A program made the position numbers and the translations under genes. Under the pieces are notes generated by a model. The model worked only from the letters and a program-made list of their open reading frames with translations. It did no database searches and had not been told where the DNA came from. Source: CAXMST01 sp963700785 (GTDB lineage: Bacteria; Actinomycetota; Thermoleophilia; Solirubrobacterales; 70-9). Taken from it: 39,262 nt of DNA. This document shows, piece after piece, positions 25,660 through 33,497 of this stretch. The stretch is taken from positions 1 through 39,262 of the forward strand of contig CAVOYZ010000003.1 in NCBI GenBank assembly GCA_963700785.1. Reading direction: 5' to 3'. Each line of letters starts with the position of its first letter. Within the stretch, counting starts at the first letter, position 1.

Positions 25660-26412
25660 CTAGTCGCGGACGCGGTCGGAGCCCGCGTAGATGTTGATTC
25701 GGCCCTCCCGGGCGAAGCCACCAAGCGTCATCCCGCGCTCGCGCGCCAGCTCGATCGCGAGCGAGCTCGGCGCGCCGACGCCGACCAGGATCGGACAGCC
25801 GGCGACCGCCGCCTTCTGGACCAGCTCGAACGAGAGGCGCCCGCTGACGCAGAGGATCGAGTCGGCGAGCGGCAGGTCTCCGTCGAGCAGCGCCCGGCCG
25901 ATCGCCTTGTCCATCGCGTTGTGACGGCCGACGTCCTCGCGCACGCAGCGCGTCTCGCCCGCGCTGGAGAAGATCCCCGTCGCATGCAGCCCGCCGGTCA
26001 GCTCGAACGCGGGCTGCGAGAGGCGGTCGGGGAGTCCGGCGAGCAGCGCCCGCCCAACGACCGGCCCGCCCTCGAGGCTCGGGCCGTCGACGGGGATCTG
26101 CTCGATCGCCCCCTTGCCGCAGACGCCGCAGGAGGACGTCGCGTAGAAGCTCCGCTCGCCGGGATCGCGCAGCAGCGGACCGGCGACGTCGACGGTGTTC
26201 GCCTCGAGCTCGGCGCCGGCGCCGACCGGCCGCGGCCGATCGAGCAGGCCCTCGCCGTGCAGGAACCCGAGCGCCAGCTCCTCGTCGTTGCCGGGGGTGC
26301 GCATCGTCACCGCGATCGGGCGCCCGTCGACGCGGATCTCGAGCGGCTCCTCGACGGCGACCTCGTCGGCGCCACCGTCGTGGCTCATCCGCCTGTGCAT
26401 CCGTGGGTCCAC
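25660..26412 (-). CDS. fdhD: Formate dehydrogenase accessory sulfurtransferase FdhD
   Basis: Transfers sulfur to the molybdenum cofactor of formate dehydrogenases, needed for their activity. Core features are EEPLEIRVDG near the start, GFLHGEGLL, the catalytic CGVCG loop (two active cysteines in SSCGVCGKGAIEQI) and VREDVGRHNAMDKAIG. I place the start at GTG 26412 (250 aa), 6 bases behind a GATACT -10 box; ATG 26400 or 26385 are alternatives and the longer open frame upstream is antisense to the dehydrogenase gene. It is divergent from the Cys-type formate dehydrogenase homologue, with only 31 bases between start codons, which supports that enzyme as its target. Confidence 0.93.
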   Translation of the reverse strand: MDPRMHRRMSHDGGADEVAVEEPLEIRVDGRPIAVTMRTPGNDEELALGFLHGEGLLDRPRPVGAGAELEANTVDVAGPLLRDPGERSFYATSSCGVCGKGAIEQIPVDGPSLEGGPVVGRALLAGLPDRLSQPAFELTGGLHATGIFSSAGETRCVREDVGRHNAMDKAIGRALLDGDLPLADSILCVSGRLSFELVQKAAVAGCPILVGVGAPSSLAIELARERGMTLGGFAREGRINIYAGSDRVRD

Positions 26413-26418
26413 AACCGC

Positions 26419-26437
26419 AGTATCGAGGGCATAGCAT
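26419..26437. promoter_or_regulatory. Back-to-back leaderless promoters of fdhD and the dehydrogenase gene
   Basis: On the minus strand GATACT (26424-26419) ends 6 bases before GTG 26412. On the plus strand TAGCAT (26432-26437) ends 6 bases before ATG 26444. The two -10 boxes are 7 bases apart, so two RNA polymerases could not occupy them at once. Confidence 0.5.
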
Positions 26438-26443
26438 CGGGGC

Positions 26444-28705
26444 ATGGCCCTGCCGAAGCCACGCAAGCGGCCGACCCCCTCGAACTGGGCGAGCCTGAAG
26501 CCGTTCGGGCTGGGGGAGACGCGGCCGAACAACTACGGCGAGGTCTTCCGCGCGATCGCGGAGAACTCCGACAACCTCGGCTACGCCTGGCGGATCCTCA
26601 ACGAAGGCGTCTGCGACGGCTGCGCGCTCGGCACCAAGGGCCTCGCCGACTGGACGATCGACGGCGTGCACCTCTGCAATGTCCGCCTCCGCCTGTTGCG
26701 GCTGAACACGATGGGGGAGCTCGACCCCTCGGTGCTGGCCGACGCCGACGGCCTGCGGGAGCTCAGCGGGGAGCAGCTACGGCGGCTCGGACGGCTGCCG
26801 CATCCGATGCTGCGGGAGGCCGGTGAGGCCGGCTTCCGGCGGATCGGATGGAACCGCGCCCTCGACCTGCTCGCCGATCGGATTCGAGCGGCGGGCCCGG
26901 CGAGGACCGGCTTCTATCTGACCAGCCGCGGGATGGCGAACGAGAGCTACTACGCGGCGCAGAAGGCGGCGCGCGCGATCGGGACGAACTCGATCGACAA
27001 CGCGGCCCGCGTCTGCCACTCGCCGAGCACCTACGCGCTCAAGGGGGCGCTCGGGGTCGCGGCGACGACCTGCTCCTACCGCGACTGGCTCGGCACCGAC
27101 CTGATCGTCTTCATCGGCTCCAACGTCGCCAACAACCAGCCGGTGACCACCAAGTACCTGCACGTCGCGAAGAAGGCCGGCACCCGGATCGCGACCGTCG
27201 GCCCCTATCGCGAGCCGGGGATGGAGCGCTACTGGGTCCCGTCGAAGGTCGAGAGCGCCCTGTTCGGCACCAGGATCTCGGACCGCTTCTTCCAGATCGG
27301 CACCGGCGGCGACATCGGCTTTTTGACCGGGGTGCTCAAGCATCTGATCGAGCGCGGTTGGCTGGCGGAGCGGTTCATCGCCGAGCGCACCGCCGGCTTC
27401 GAGGCGCTGCGTGCGACGGCCGAGGAGGCGAGCTGGGAGCGGCTCGAGGCGATCGCCGGGACCGACCGGACCGAGATGCTGGAACTGGCGAGGATGCTCG
27501 CGGCGGCCGACCGCGGGGTGCTGGTCTGGAGCATGGGCGTCACCCAGCACAGCCGCGGCGAGGACGGGGTCCGCTCGATCGTCAACCTCGGTCTCGCCCG
27601 CGGCTGGATCGGGCGCGAGGGCTGCGGCCTGATGCCGATCCGCGGGCACTCGGGGGTCCAGGGCGGGGCCGAGATGGGCTGCTACGCGACGGCCTTTCCC
27701 GGCGGCGAGGAGATCAACGCCCGGAGCGCCGCCGAGCTCGGCGAGCGGTGGGGCTTCGAGGTCCCGGCCGAGCCGGGAATGACCGCGCCAGAGATGATCG
27801 ATGCCGCCGCGCGCGGTGAGCTCGAGGTGCTGTTCGCCGCGGGCGGCAACTTCGTCGACGTGCTGCCCGACCCGGGCTCGGTCGGGCCGACGTTGGGGAG
27901 GATCCCGCTACGCGCCCACATGGACATCACGCTCTCGTCCCAGATGCTGATCCCGCCCGACGACGGCGGCGCCGTCCTGCTGCTGCCCGCGGCGACCCGC
28001 TACGAGGTGCCCGGCGGGCTGACCGAGACCTCGACCGAGCGGCGCGTGATCCTCAGCCCCGAGATCGAGGGCCCGCGGATCGCCGAGGCCCGGCCCGAGT
28101 GGCAGGTGTTCAGCGAGCTCGCGGCGCGGGTGCGGCCGGAGCTGGCCGATCGGGTGCGTTTCGCGGGGACCGCGGAGATCCGCGCCGAGATCGCCGAGTT
28201 GGTGCCGATGTACGCACCGATCGCCGAGCTGCGGGAGGGGGGCGACTCGTTCCAGTACGGGGGCGAGCGACTCTGCGAGGGGGAGCGCTTTCCGACGGGC
28301 GACGGGCTCGCCCACTTCGCCCCGGTGCAGCTACCCGACCCGCCGCCCGACGACGGCCGCTTCCTGCTCTCGACCCGGCGCGGCAAGCAGTTCAACTCGA
28401 TCGTCCAGGAGCGACGCGACGCGATCACCGGCGCCGAGCGGGACTCGGTGCTGATCAACGCCGCCGATGCGAAACGGCTCGGGCTCGGCGACGGCGCGCG
28501 GGTTCTGCTCCGCAGCGACCACGGAGAGCTCGAGGGCCGGCTGCTGGTCGCCGACATCGCTCCGCGGAACCTCCAGGTCCACTGGCCGGAGGGCAACGCG
28601 CTGATCGGTCGCGAGCGCTCGCCGGAGTCGGGCATTCCCGACTACAACGCGAGGGTCGAGGTGCTGGCGCCGGGTGATGCCCGACGGGCCCCCGCTTCCG
28701 GCTAG
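26444..28705 (+). CDS. YdeP/Fdh-alpha-like molybdopterin oxidoreductase
   Basis: Cytoplasmic Mo-bisPGD enzyme of 753 aa in the group related to formate dehydrogenase alpha subunits (E. coli YdeP type). The N-terminal cluster has three cysteines, C57-x2-C60-x17-C78, as is usual for this group. The metal ligand is Cys191 in RVCHSPS with His192, as in Cys-type formate dehydrogenases; no selenocysteine TGA is used. Other blocks are FIGSNVANNQP, VWSMGVTQHSRGEDGV, MPIRGHSGVQGGAEMG, and the C-terminal STRRGKQFNSIVQ dinucleotide-binding region. Divergent fdhD supports sulfuration of the cofactor. No NADH-binding or cytochrome subunit adjoins, so the electron acceptor and true substrate are not known; YdeP has been linked to acid resistance. 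Confidence 0.9.
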   Translation: MALPKPRKRPTPSNWASLKPFGLGETRPNNYGEVFRAIAENSDNLGYAWRILNEGVCDGCALGTKGLADWTIDGVHLCNVRLRLLRLNTMGELDPSVLADADGLRELSGEQLRRLGRLPHPMLREAGEAGFRRIGWNRALDLLADRIRAAGPARTGFYLTSRGMANESYYAAQKAARAIGTNSIDNAARVCHSPSTYALKGALGVAATTCSYRDWLGTDLIVFIGSNVANNQPVTTKYLHVAKKAGTRIATVGPYREPGMERYWVPSKVESALFGTRISDRFFQIGTGGDIGFLTGVLKHLIERGWLAERFIAERTAGFEALRATAEEASWERLEAIAGTDRTEMLELARMLAAADRGVLVWSMGVTQHSRGEDGVRSIVNLGLARGWIGREGCGLMPIRGHSGVQGGAEMGCYATAFPGGEEINARSAAELGERWGFEVPAEPGMTAPEMIDAAARGELEVLFAAGGNFVDVLPDPGSVGPTLGRIPLRAHMDITLSSQMLIPPDDGGAVLLLPAATRYEVPGGLTETSTERRVILSPEIEGPRIAEARPEWQVFSELAARVRPELADRVRFAGTAEIRAEIAELVPMYAPIAELREGGDSFQYGGERLCEGERFPTGDGLAHFAPVQLPDPPPDDGRFLLSTRRGKQFNSIVQERRDAITGAERDSVLINAADAKRLGLGDGARVLLRSDHGELEGRLLVADIAPRNLQVHWPEGNALIGRERSPESGIPDYNARVEVLAPGDARRAPASG

Positions 28706-28719
28706 GAGCGGCCCGGTGC

Positions 28720-29328
28720 TCAGCGGAGCGCGCGCTCGATCTGCTCGAGGTCGTCGGTCGTGTTGGCGTTGGCGACGATCGCCGCGGGGTCGCCGAAGGC
28801 GCTGAGTCGCTCGGGCCCGACCAGCAGCGGGTCGCGGGCGGCGATCGCCTCGCGGGCCGCCCGGCCCTCGGCGACCGCCTGCTCGAGGAAGGCGACGGAC
28901 GCGGGCTCGTAGCGGCCGAGCAGCGGCTCGATCGCCTCGGGGCCCGGGGCGACGACCGCCTCCCGGGGCAGGCCGGCGAGCTCGGCGAGCAGGGCCGCGG
29001 GCAGCAGCGGCAGATCGCAGGGGCAGACGACGATCGGGGCGTCGAGGGCGCGAAGCGCCGTCGCGATCCCGAGCAGCGGGTGGGTCGGCCGGGCCGGCTC
29101 GCGCAGGGTGGCGTCGGCGGTATCGAACGGGCCGAGGTCGGTCTCGGGCTTGCAGACGATCACCGGATGCAGACCGGCGGCTCGCGCGGCCGCGAGCGGA
29201 TAGGCGATCAGCGGCCGCCCGCCCAGTGTCCGCAGGGGCTTCGCCCCGCCGAGCCGTCGCCCCCGGCCACCGGCGAGGATCACGCAGTGCTTGGCCCGTT
29301 GCGGCGTCTCTGTCGGCTCCGCCGGCAC
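28720..29328 (-). CDS. mobA: Molybdenum cofactor guanylyltransferase
   Basis: Joins GMP to molybdopterin to make the MGD cofactor used by the two DMSO-reductase-family enzymes in this window. The 202-aa protein has the nucleotide-binding signature LAGGRGRRLGGAKPL (18-32), VCPCDLPLL with the metal-binding Asp, and the C-terminal NANTTDDL that is typical of MobA. I chose GTG 29328, which places the signature at the usual distance from the N-terminus and lies 6 bases behind a CAGACT box; the longer open frame runs into moeA. It is divergent from moeA, and convergent with the dehydrogenase gene, whose stop is 14 bases away. Confidence 0.9.
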   Translation of the reverse strand: MPAEPTETPQRAKHCVILAGGRGRRLGGAKPLRTLGGRPLIAYPLAAARAAGLHPVIVCKPETDLGPFDTADATLREPARPTHPLLGIATALRALDAPIVVCPCDLPLLPAALLAELAGLPREAVVAPGPEAIEPLLGRYEPASVAFLEQAVAEGRAAREAIAARDPLLVGPERLSAFGDPAAIVANANTTDDLEQIERALR

Positions 29329-29334
29329 GGTTTG

Positions 29335-29351
29335 AGTCTGGCAGCCATCAT
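29335..29351. promoter_or_regulatory. Back-to-back -10 candidates of mobA and moeA
   Basis: Minus-strand CAGACT (29340-29335) ends 6 bases before the mobA GTG 29328; plus-strand CATCAT (29346-29351) ends 6 bases before the moeA ATG 29358. The boxes are 5 bases apart. Both are weaker matches than TANNNT, so this is less sure than the fdhD pair. Confidence 0.35.
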
Positions 29352-29357
29352 CTGCCC

Positions 29358-30572
29358 ATGACCGCGGCACTGATCGACATCGACTCGGCCCGCGATGCGG
29401 TTCTACAGCGGTCCGCACCGCTGCCGTCGCAGTCGGTCCCGATCGCCGGGGCGATCGGCCGGACGCTTGCCGAGCCGGCGGTCAGCGAGGAGCGGGTTCC
29501 CGGCTTCGACAACTCGGCGATGGACGGCTACGCGATCCGCGCCGACGACGTGCGCGAGGCGAGCCCGGAGCGGCCGGTGAGCCTGGGGCTGACCGGCGAG
29601 TCGCGGGCGGGCGCCGCGGCCGAGGTGACGGTCAGCGCAGGGCAGGCGATCGCGATCTCGACCGGCGCGATGATCCCGGCCGGCGCCGACGCGGTCGTCC
29701 GCGTCGAGGACACCGAGCGCCGGGACGGGCGGGTGGCGGTGATGACAGCGGCTGAGCGCGGCGCGAATCTCCGCCGGGCCGGGGAGGACATCGAGCCCGG
29801 CGACGAGCTGGTCGCCGAGGGGACGACGCTGGGGCCGGCCGAGATCGGGGTGCTGGCGTCGATCGGACGGGCAGCGGTGGCCTGCCACCGCGCACCGAGC
29901 GTCACCGTGCTCAGCACCGGCGACGAGTTGATCGGCGTCGAGGAGCCCCTCCGCGAGGGCAGCGTCCGCAACTCCAACGCCTACGCCCTGCCGGCGCTCG
30001 CCGGCGCCGTCGGCGCCGGGGAGGTGAGAACCGAGCGCGTCGGCGACGACCGCCGGGCGACGGTCGAGGCCGTCGGTCGCGGCCTCGAATCCGATCTCCT
30101 GGTTGCGAGCGGCGGCGTCTCCGTCGGCGAGCACGACCACGTCAAGGCGGCCTTCGACGAGCTCGGGGTCGAGCGGGTCTTCTGGGGCGTGTCGCTGAAG
30201 CCGGGGAAACCGGCCTGGTTCGGGGTCCGGGATCGGGCGCTCGTCTTCGGGCTGCCCGGAAACCCGGTCTCCGCCTACGTCACCTTCCTGCTCTTCGTGC
30301 GCCCCGCCCTGCTCGCGCTGCAGGGGGCCGACCCCGCGCGAGCCCGGACCGAGGCCGCGCTGACGGCCGAGTACCGCAAGCCGACGGATCGCGCTCACGC
30401 GGTCCGCTGTCGCCTCGAGCTCGCTCCATCCGGCTGGCTGGCGACCCCGGCGCCCGACCAGGGATCCCACGTGATGACCTCCCTGCTGGGCGCCGACGCG
30501 CTGGCGCTGATCCCGGCGGCGGCCGAGCGGGTCGAGGCGGGCCAGCGGGTGACGGTCGAGCTGCTGCCGTGA
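29358..30572 (+). CDS. moeA: Molybdopterin molybdenumtransferase MoeA
   Basis: Inserts molybdate into adenylated molybdopterin, 404 aa, full length. FDNSAMDGYAI (51-61), TGAMIPAGADAVVRVED, RRAGEDI, the LSTGDEL motif of the MogA-like domain, SGGVSVGEHDHVK and LPGNPVSAYVTF are the standard MoeA blocks. Start is ATG 29358 without a Shine-Dalgarno sequence. It heads the moeA-moaDE-moaC-moaB run, although moaDE has its own -10 box 64 bases downstream. Confidence 0.95.
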   Translation: MTAALIDIDSARDAVLQRSAPLPSQSVPIAGAIGRTLAEPAVSEERVPGFDNSAMDGYAIRADDVREASPERPVSLGLTGESRAGAAAEVTVSAGQAIAISTGAMIPAGADAVVRVEDTERRDGRVAVMTAAERGANLRRAGEDIEPGDELVAEGTTLGPAEIGVLASIGRAAVACHRAPSVTVLSTGDELIGVEEPLREGSVRNSNAYALPALAGAVGAGEVRTERVGDDRRATVEAVGRGLESDLLVASGGVSVGEHDHVKAAFDELGVERVFWGVSLKPGKPAWFGVRDRALVFGLPGNPVSAYVTFLLFVRPALLALQGADPARARTEAALTAEYRKPTDRAHAVRCRLELAPSGWLATPAPDQGSHVMTSLLGADALALIPAAAERVEAGQRVTVELLP

Positions 30573-30621
30573 GCCGCGCGGCCGCCGCTCGCGGCCGGGT
30601 CTCGAGACCGCCGAGCGCCCC

Positions 30622-30627
30622 TAGACT
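30622..30627 (+). promoter_or_regulatory. Candidate -10 box TAGACT, leaderless start of moaDE
   Basis: TAGACT ends 8 bases before GTG 30636. The same hexamer recurs before the ALDH-GMC gene (33483-33488). Confidence 0.5.
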
Positions 30628-30635
30628 GCGATGCA

Positions 30636-31276
30636 GTGAAGGTCGACGTGAAGCTTTTCGCGATGCTGCGCGAGCGGGCCGATGCCGAGAGCGTCGAGGT
30701 CGAGCTCGCCGAGGGGGCGACCGTCGGCGACCTGCTCGGCGAGCTCGATCAGCTGATCGGGGCGCTCCCGGTCCGGGCGGCGGTCAATCGCGAGTACTCG
30801 GATCCGCCCGTCAGCTCGCGGCCGGAGATGAGGTGGCGCTGATCCCGCCGGTCAGCGGCGGCTCCGACGTCCACGCCGCGCTGCTCGCCGCGCCGCTGTC
30901 GCTCGATCGGCTTGCGCGGTCGGTCGTTCGCGACGGCGCCGGGGCGGTGGTCACGTTCCAGGGGATCACCAGGGAGGTGGAGCGGCTCGACTACGAGGCT
31001 TATGCGGAGATGGCGGAGCGACGGATCGCCGAGATCCTGACCGAGCTTCACCGCGAGCACGGGCTCGAGGCGATCGCGGCCGAGCACCGCACCGGGCCGG
31101 TCCCGCTCGGCGAGCCCAGCGTGATCGTCGCCGCCTCCTCGGCCCACCGGCCGCAGGCCTTCGCGGCGGCGCGTGAGGCGATCGACCGGATCAAGGCCGA
31201 GGCTCCGATCTGGAAGCGCGAGGTCGAGGGCGAGGAGGGACGATGGGTCGAGGGAACGACGCCGACGACTCGCTGA
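30636..31276 (+). pseudogene. moaX: Fused molybdopterin synthase MoaD-MoaE (MoaX-like), one frameshift
   Basis: The two subunits of molybdopterin synthase in one reading unit of about 213 aa. The MoaD part (from GTG 30636, VDVKLFAMLRERA) runs to NREYSD; the frame then breaks near 30804-30812 and resumes one base off as LAAGDEVALIPPVSGG, the thiocarboxylate-forming MoaD tail. It continues without a stop into MoaE (VVTFQGITREVERLDYEAY, later AEAPIWKRE with catalytic lysines). The joined form resembles MoaX of Mycobacterium tuberculosis, which must be cut after the Gly-Gly to free the MoaD terminus; here the junction reads GG-SDVH. One missing base would restore the frame. No slippery heptamer is seen at the break. 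Confidence 0.85.
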
Positions 31277-31749
31277 CCCACCTCGACTCCGAGGGAACCG
31301 CGCGGATGGTCGACGTCGGCGCCAAGCCCGAGACCGGGCGGCGCGCGGTCGCCGAGGCCCGACTCCGGATGAGCGCCGAGACGGCCGCGGCGATCGTCCG
31401 CGGCGACGTCCCAAGGGCGACGTGCTCGGGCCCGCACGGCTCGCCGGAATCGCGGCCGCGAAGCGGACCGGGGAGCTGATCCCGCTGGCCCATCCGCTGC
31501 CGCTCACCTACGTCGACGTGAGCGGCGAGGTCGATGCCGCCGAGGGGTTGGTGACGCCTCGTCGCGGAGGCGCGCTGCGTCGGGCGAACCGGGGTCGAGA
31601 TGGAGGCGATGACGGCTGCGGCGGTCGCCGCCCTGACCGTCTACGACATGGCCAAGGGCCTCGAGCGGGGAATCGAGATCGAGCGGGTCGTCCTGCTCCA
31701 CAAGAGCGGCGGCAAGAGCGGCGAGTGGGATCGCGATGCCCGCGGCTGA
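31243..31749 (+). pseudogene. moaC: Cyclic pyranopterin monophosphate synthase MoaC, two compensating frameshifts
   Basis: Acts with MoaA in the first step of molybdopterin synthesis. Start ATG 31243 has a strong GAGGAGGG ribosome site and overlaps moaDE by 34 bases. THLDSEGTARMVDVGAK is followed by IVRGDVP, then the frame breaks at the C-run 31410-31412 and resumes as KGDVLGPARLAGIAAAKRTGELIPLAHPL. A second break at 31555-31560 (an extra C) returns to the first frame for TGVEMEAMTAAAVAAL, TVYDMAKGL and KSGGKSGEW. Every conserved MoaC block, including the LAHPL and GVEMEAMTAA catalytic regions, is intact, so loss of one C and gain of another explains all. As deposited the gene cannot make MoaC. 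Confidence 0.85.
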
Positions 31750-32239
31750 CCAGGTTGCGCGCGTGGCGCTGCTGACGGTCAGCAGCTCGCGCGCGGCGGG
31801 CGCGGCGCCGGACGAGGGGGGGCCGGCCCTGGCCGGCTGACGAGTCCCTCGATCTGCGATCGAGATCGAGGCGCGCGAGACGATCAGCGACGATCGCGAG
31901 CTGATCGCCGAGCGCCTCCGCTATCTGTGCGATGAGCTTGGCGTGAGCCTGATCCTGACCACCGGCGGGACCGGCTTCGCCCCCTCCGACGTGACGCCTG
32001 AGGCGACCCGCGACGTGATCGAGCGCGAGGCGCCGGGCATCGCCGAGGCGATGCGCGCCGTCTCCCGCGAGCACACGCCGCACTGGATGCTCTCCCGCGC
32101 GGTCGCCGGCATCCGCGACTCGACCCTGATCATCAACTTCCCGGGAAGCCCGAGATCGATCTCCGAGACCGGGCAGGCGATCGCCGGCGCCCTGCCGCAC
32201 GCGCTGCGGTTGCTCGCCGGTGGGGCCGACTCCCACTGA
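31736..32239 (+). pseudogene. moaB: MoaB/MogA-type molybdopterin adenylyltransferase, internal stop and frame disruption
   Basis: Would adenylate molybdopterin before MoeA acts. The first 34 codons (VARVALLTVSSSRAAG...DEGGPALAG) end in TGA 31838-31840. In the next frame 31839-31853 reads DESLDL, as expected after PALA, and from about 31859 the first frame returns with IEIEARETISDDRELIAERL. The rest is intact: TTGGTGFAPSDVTPEAT, the acidic and Ser-Arg active-site region MLSRAVAG and INFPGSP. Two compensating indels within 31831-31858 explain both the stop and the frame change. The start overlaps the moaC end by 14 bases. Length after repair is about 167 aa, normal for MoaB/MogA. Confidence 0.82.
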
Positions 32240-32268
32240 TCAGGGGCGGCGAGTGCAGCCCGCGAGCC

Positions 32269-33394
32269 TCAGCCGGCTTCTGCCGAGCCGTCGAGGTCCT
32301 CGTTGCGGACCTCGGCGAGCAGCTCGACCGCCTCCGGCGGGCCGCTGTCGTTGACGAAGACATCCGGCCCGGCCAGAACGGGCTCTGGACGGAGGCGCGT
32401 CCGAGCATCGCCGGCGAGTAGATCCAGCAGCCGGTGTTGTGGAGCGTCGTTCCCCGCCGCTCCCACTCCGGGTCGGTCGCGGCGGCGCCGTCCTCTCCCG
32501 GCAGCGCTCCCCGCCGGTGGATGTGGCCGAAGATCACGTGCTCGGCCTCGATCCCGAGGCGGCCGACGACGACATGCATCGCCTCGACCCCCGAACGGCC
32601 GATCTCGGCGGCGGAGAAGTCGCGTCCGAAGGACCCGAGGCCGGCGCGCTCGAACCCCCTCAGGGCGGCGGGAATCACGGCGGAGCGGAGCAGCTCGTCC
32701 GCGCCAGTTGCGGGCCCGGCCCGAGGCGCCGCCGATCATCTCCCAGATCCGCATCGACGGGGCGCCGTCGGTGCTCTGTGCGTGCGGGTTGCGACCCCCC
32801 TGGGCGAGGTCGAAGAGCAGGTCGTAGACCGGGGCGTGCACCTTCTCGTAGTCCTGCGGCGCCGCCCGGATCCCGGTCGGCCGGCCACCGATCCGGTCGA
32901 CCGTCGCGATCGAGAGCCGCTCGACGGTCGGCAGGGTGATGTGGCTGTCGAGGTAGTGGCCGTGGGTCGCGAAGACGTCCTCGCGGATCCAGGTCCCCGG
33001 GTAGCGGAGGGTCAGGCTCGCCGCGCCGAGCCACTCCTCGATCCGGCGGACCATCGGATGCGGTGCGGCGACGAGCTCGTCGAGCGAGACGTCGGCGGAG
33101 CGATCACGGACGCGCTCCAGCCAGTGGCCGAGCAGGCGGTGATCGTGGTTGCCGGGAACGAGCACGACCTCGCCGCCGGCGAGCGCCGTCGCCGACCCGC
33201 TCGAAGAATGGTTGCGAGGCCTCGAGCGCGCGCTCCAGGGGCCGGTCGCGAAGCTCGATCGTGTCGCCGAGCAGCACCAGCCGGTCGCTGCCCTCGAGCG
33301 CCGCGGCGAGCGTCTCGAGGAACCGCTCGCGACTGAGCAGATCCGACCTGTTGCCGGAGCCGAGATGGGTGTCGGAGATGATCGCTGTGCGCAT
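32269..33394 (-). pseudogene. Calcineurin-like metallophosphoesterase, three frameshifts
   Basis: Predicted dimetal phosphoesterase of about 375 aa after repair. From ATG 33394: SDTHLGSGN (metal-binding Asp and His), LLGDTIELRD, then a break near 33186-33189 after FFERVGD; GGEVVLVPGNHDH and THGHYLDSH follow in a second frame; a break near 32698-32704 leads to LLRSAVIPAALRGFE and FGHIHRRG in a third; and a break near 32360-32364 returns to the second for VFVNDSGPPEAVELLAEV. All five metal-binding blocks of the family are present, so the active site is conserved while the frame is not. It is divergent from the ALDH-GMC gene (103 bases between start codons) and convergent with moaB. Substrate unknown. 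Confidence 0.82.
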
Positions 33395-33482
33395 CGTTGA
33401 TGGTCGGGATGTGGCCCGTCGGGCGAAGATAGCGACGGCGGCTGCCCGGCGCCCGCGCCCCGAGTGGGGGCAGGATTGGCAG

Positions 33483-33488
33483 TAGACT
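33483..33488 (+). promoter_or_regulatory. Candidate -10 box TAGACT of the ALDH-GMC gene
   Basis: TAGACT ends 9 bases before ATG 33498; there is no ribosome-binding site in the gap. Identical to the box before moaDE. Confidence 0.5.
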
Positions 33489-33497
33489 CGGCCGCGG

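Noticed and set aside
27013..27022. Selenocysteine formate dehydrogenase
   Set aside because: The metal-ligand codon is TGC (Cys191), not TGA.
30804..30815. Programmed -1 frameshift in moaDE
   Set aside because: No slippery heptamer or following pseudoknot is visible, and neighbouring genes have similar breaks that cannot all be programmed.
31838..31840. TGA in moaB as a selenocysteine codon
   Set aside because: The MoaB/MogA family has no Cys or Sec here, no stem-loop was evident after it, and the surrounding bases fit the family in another frame.
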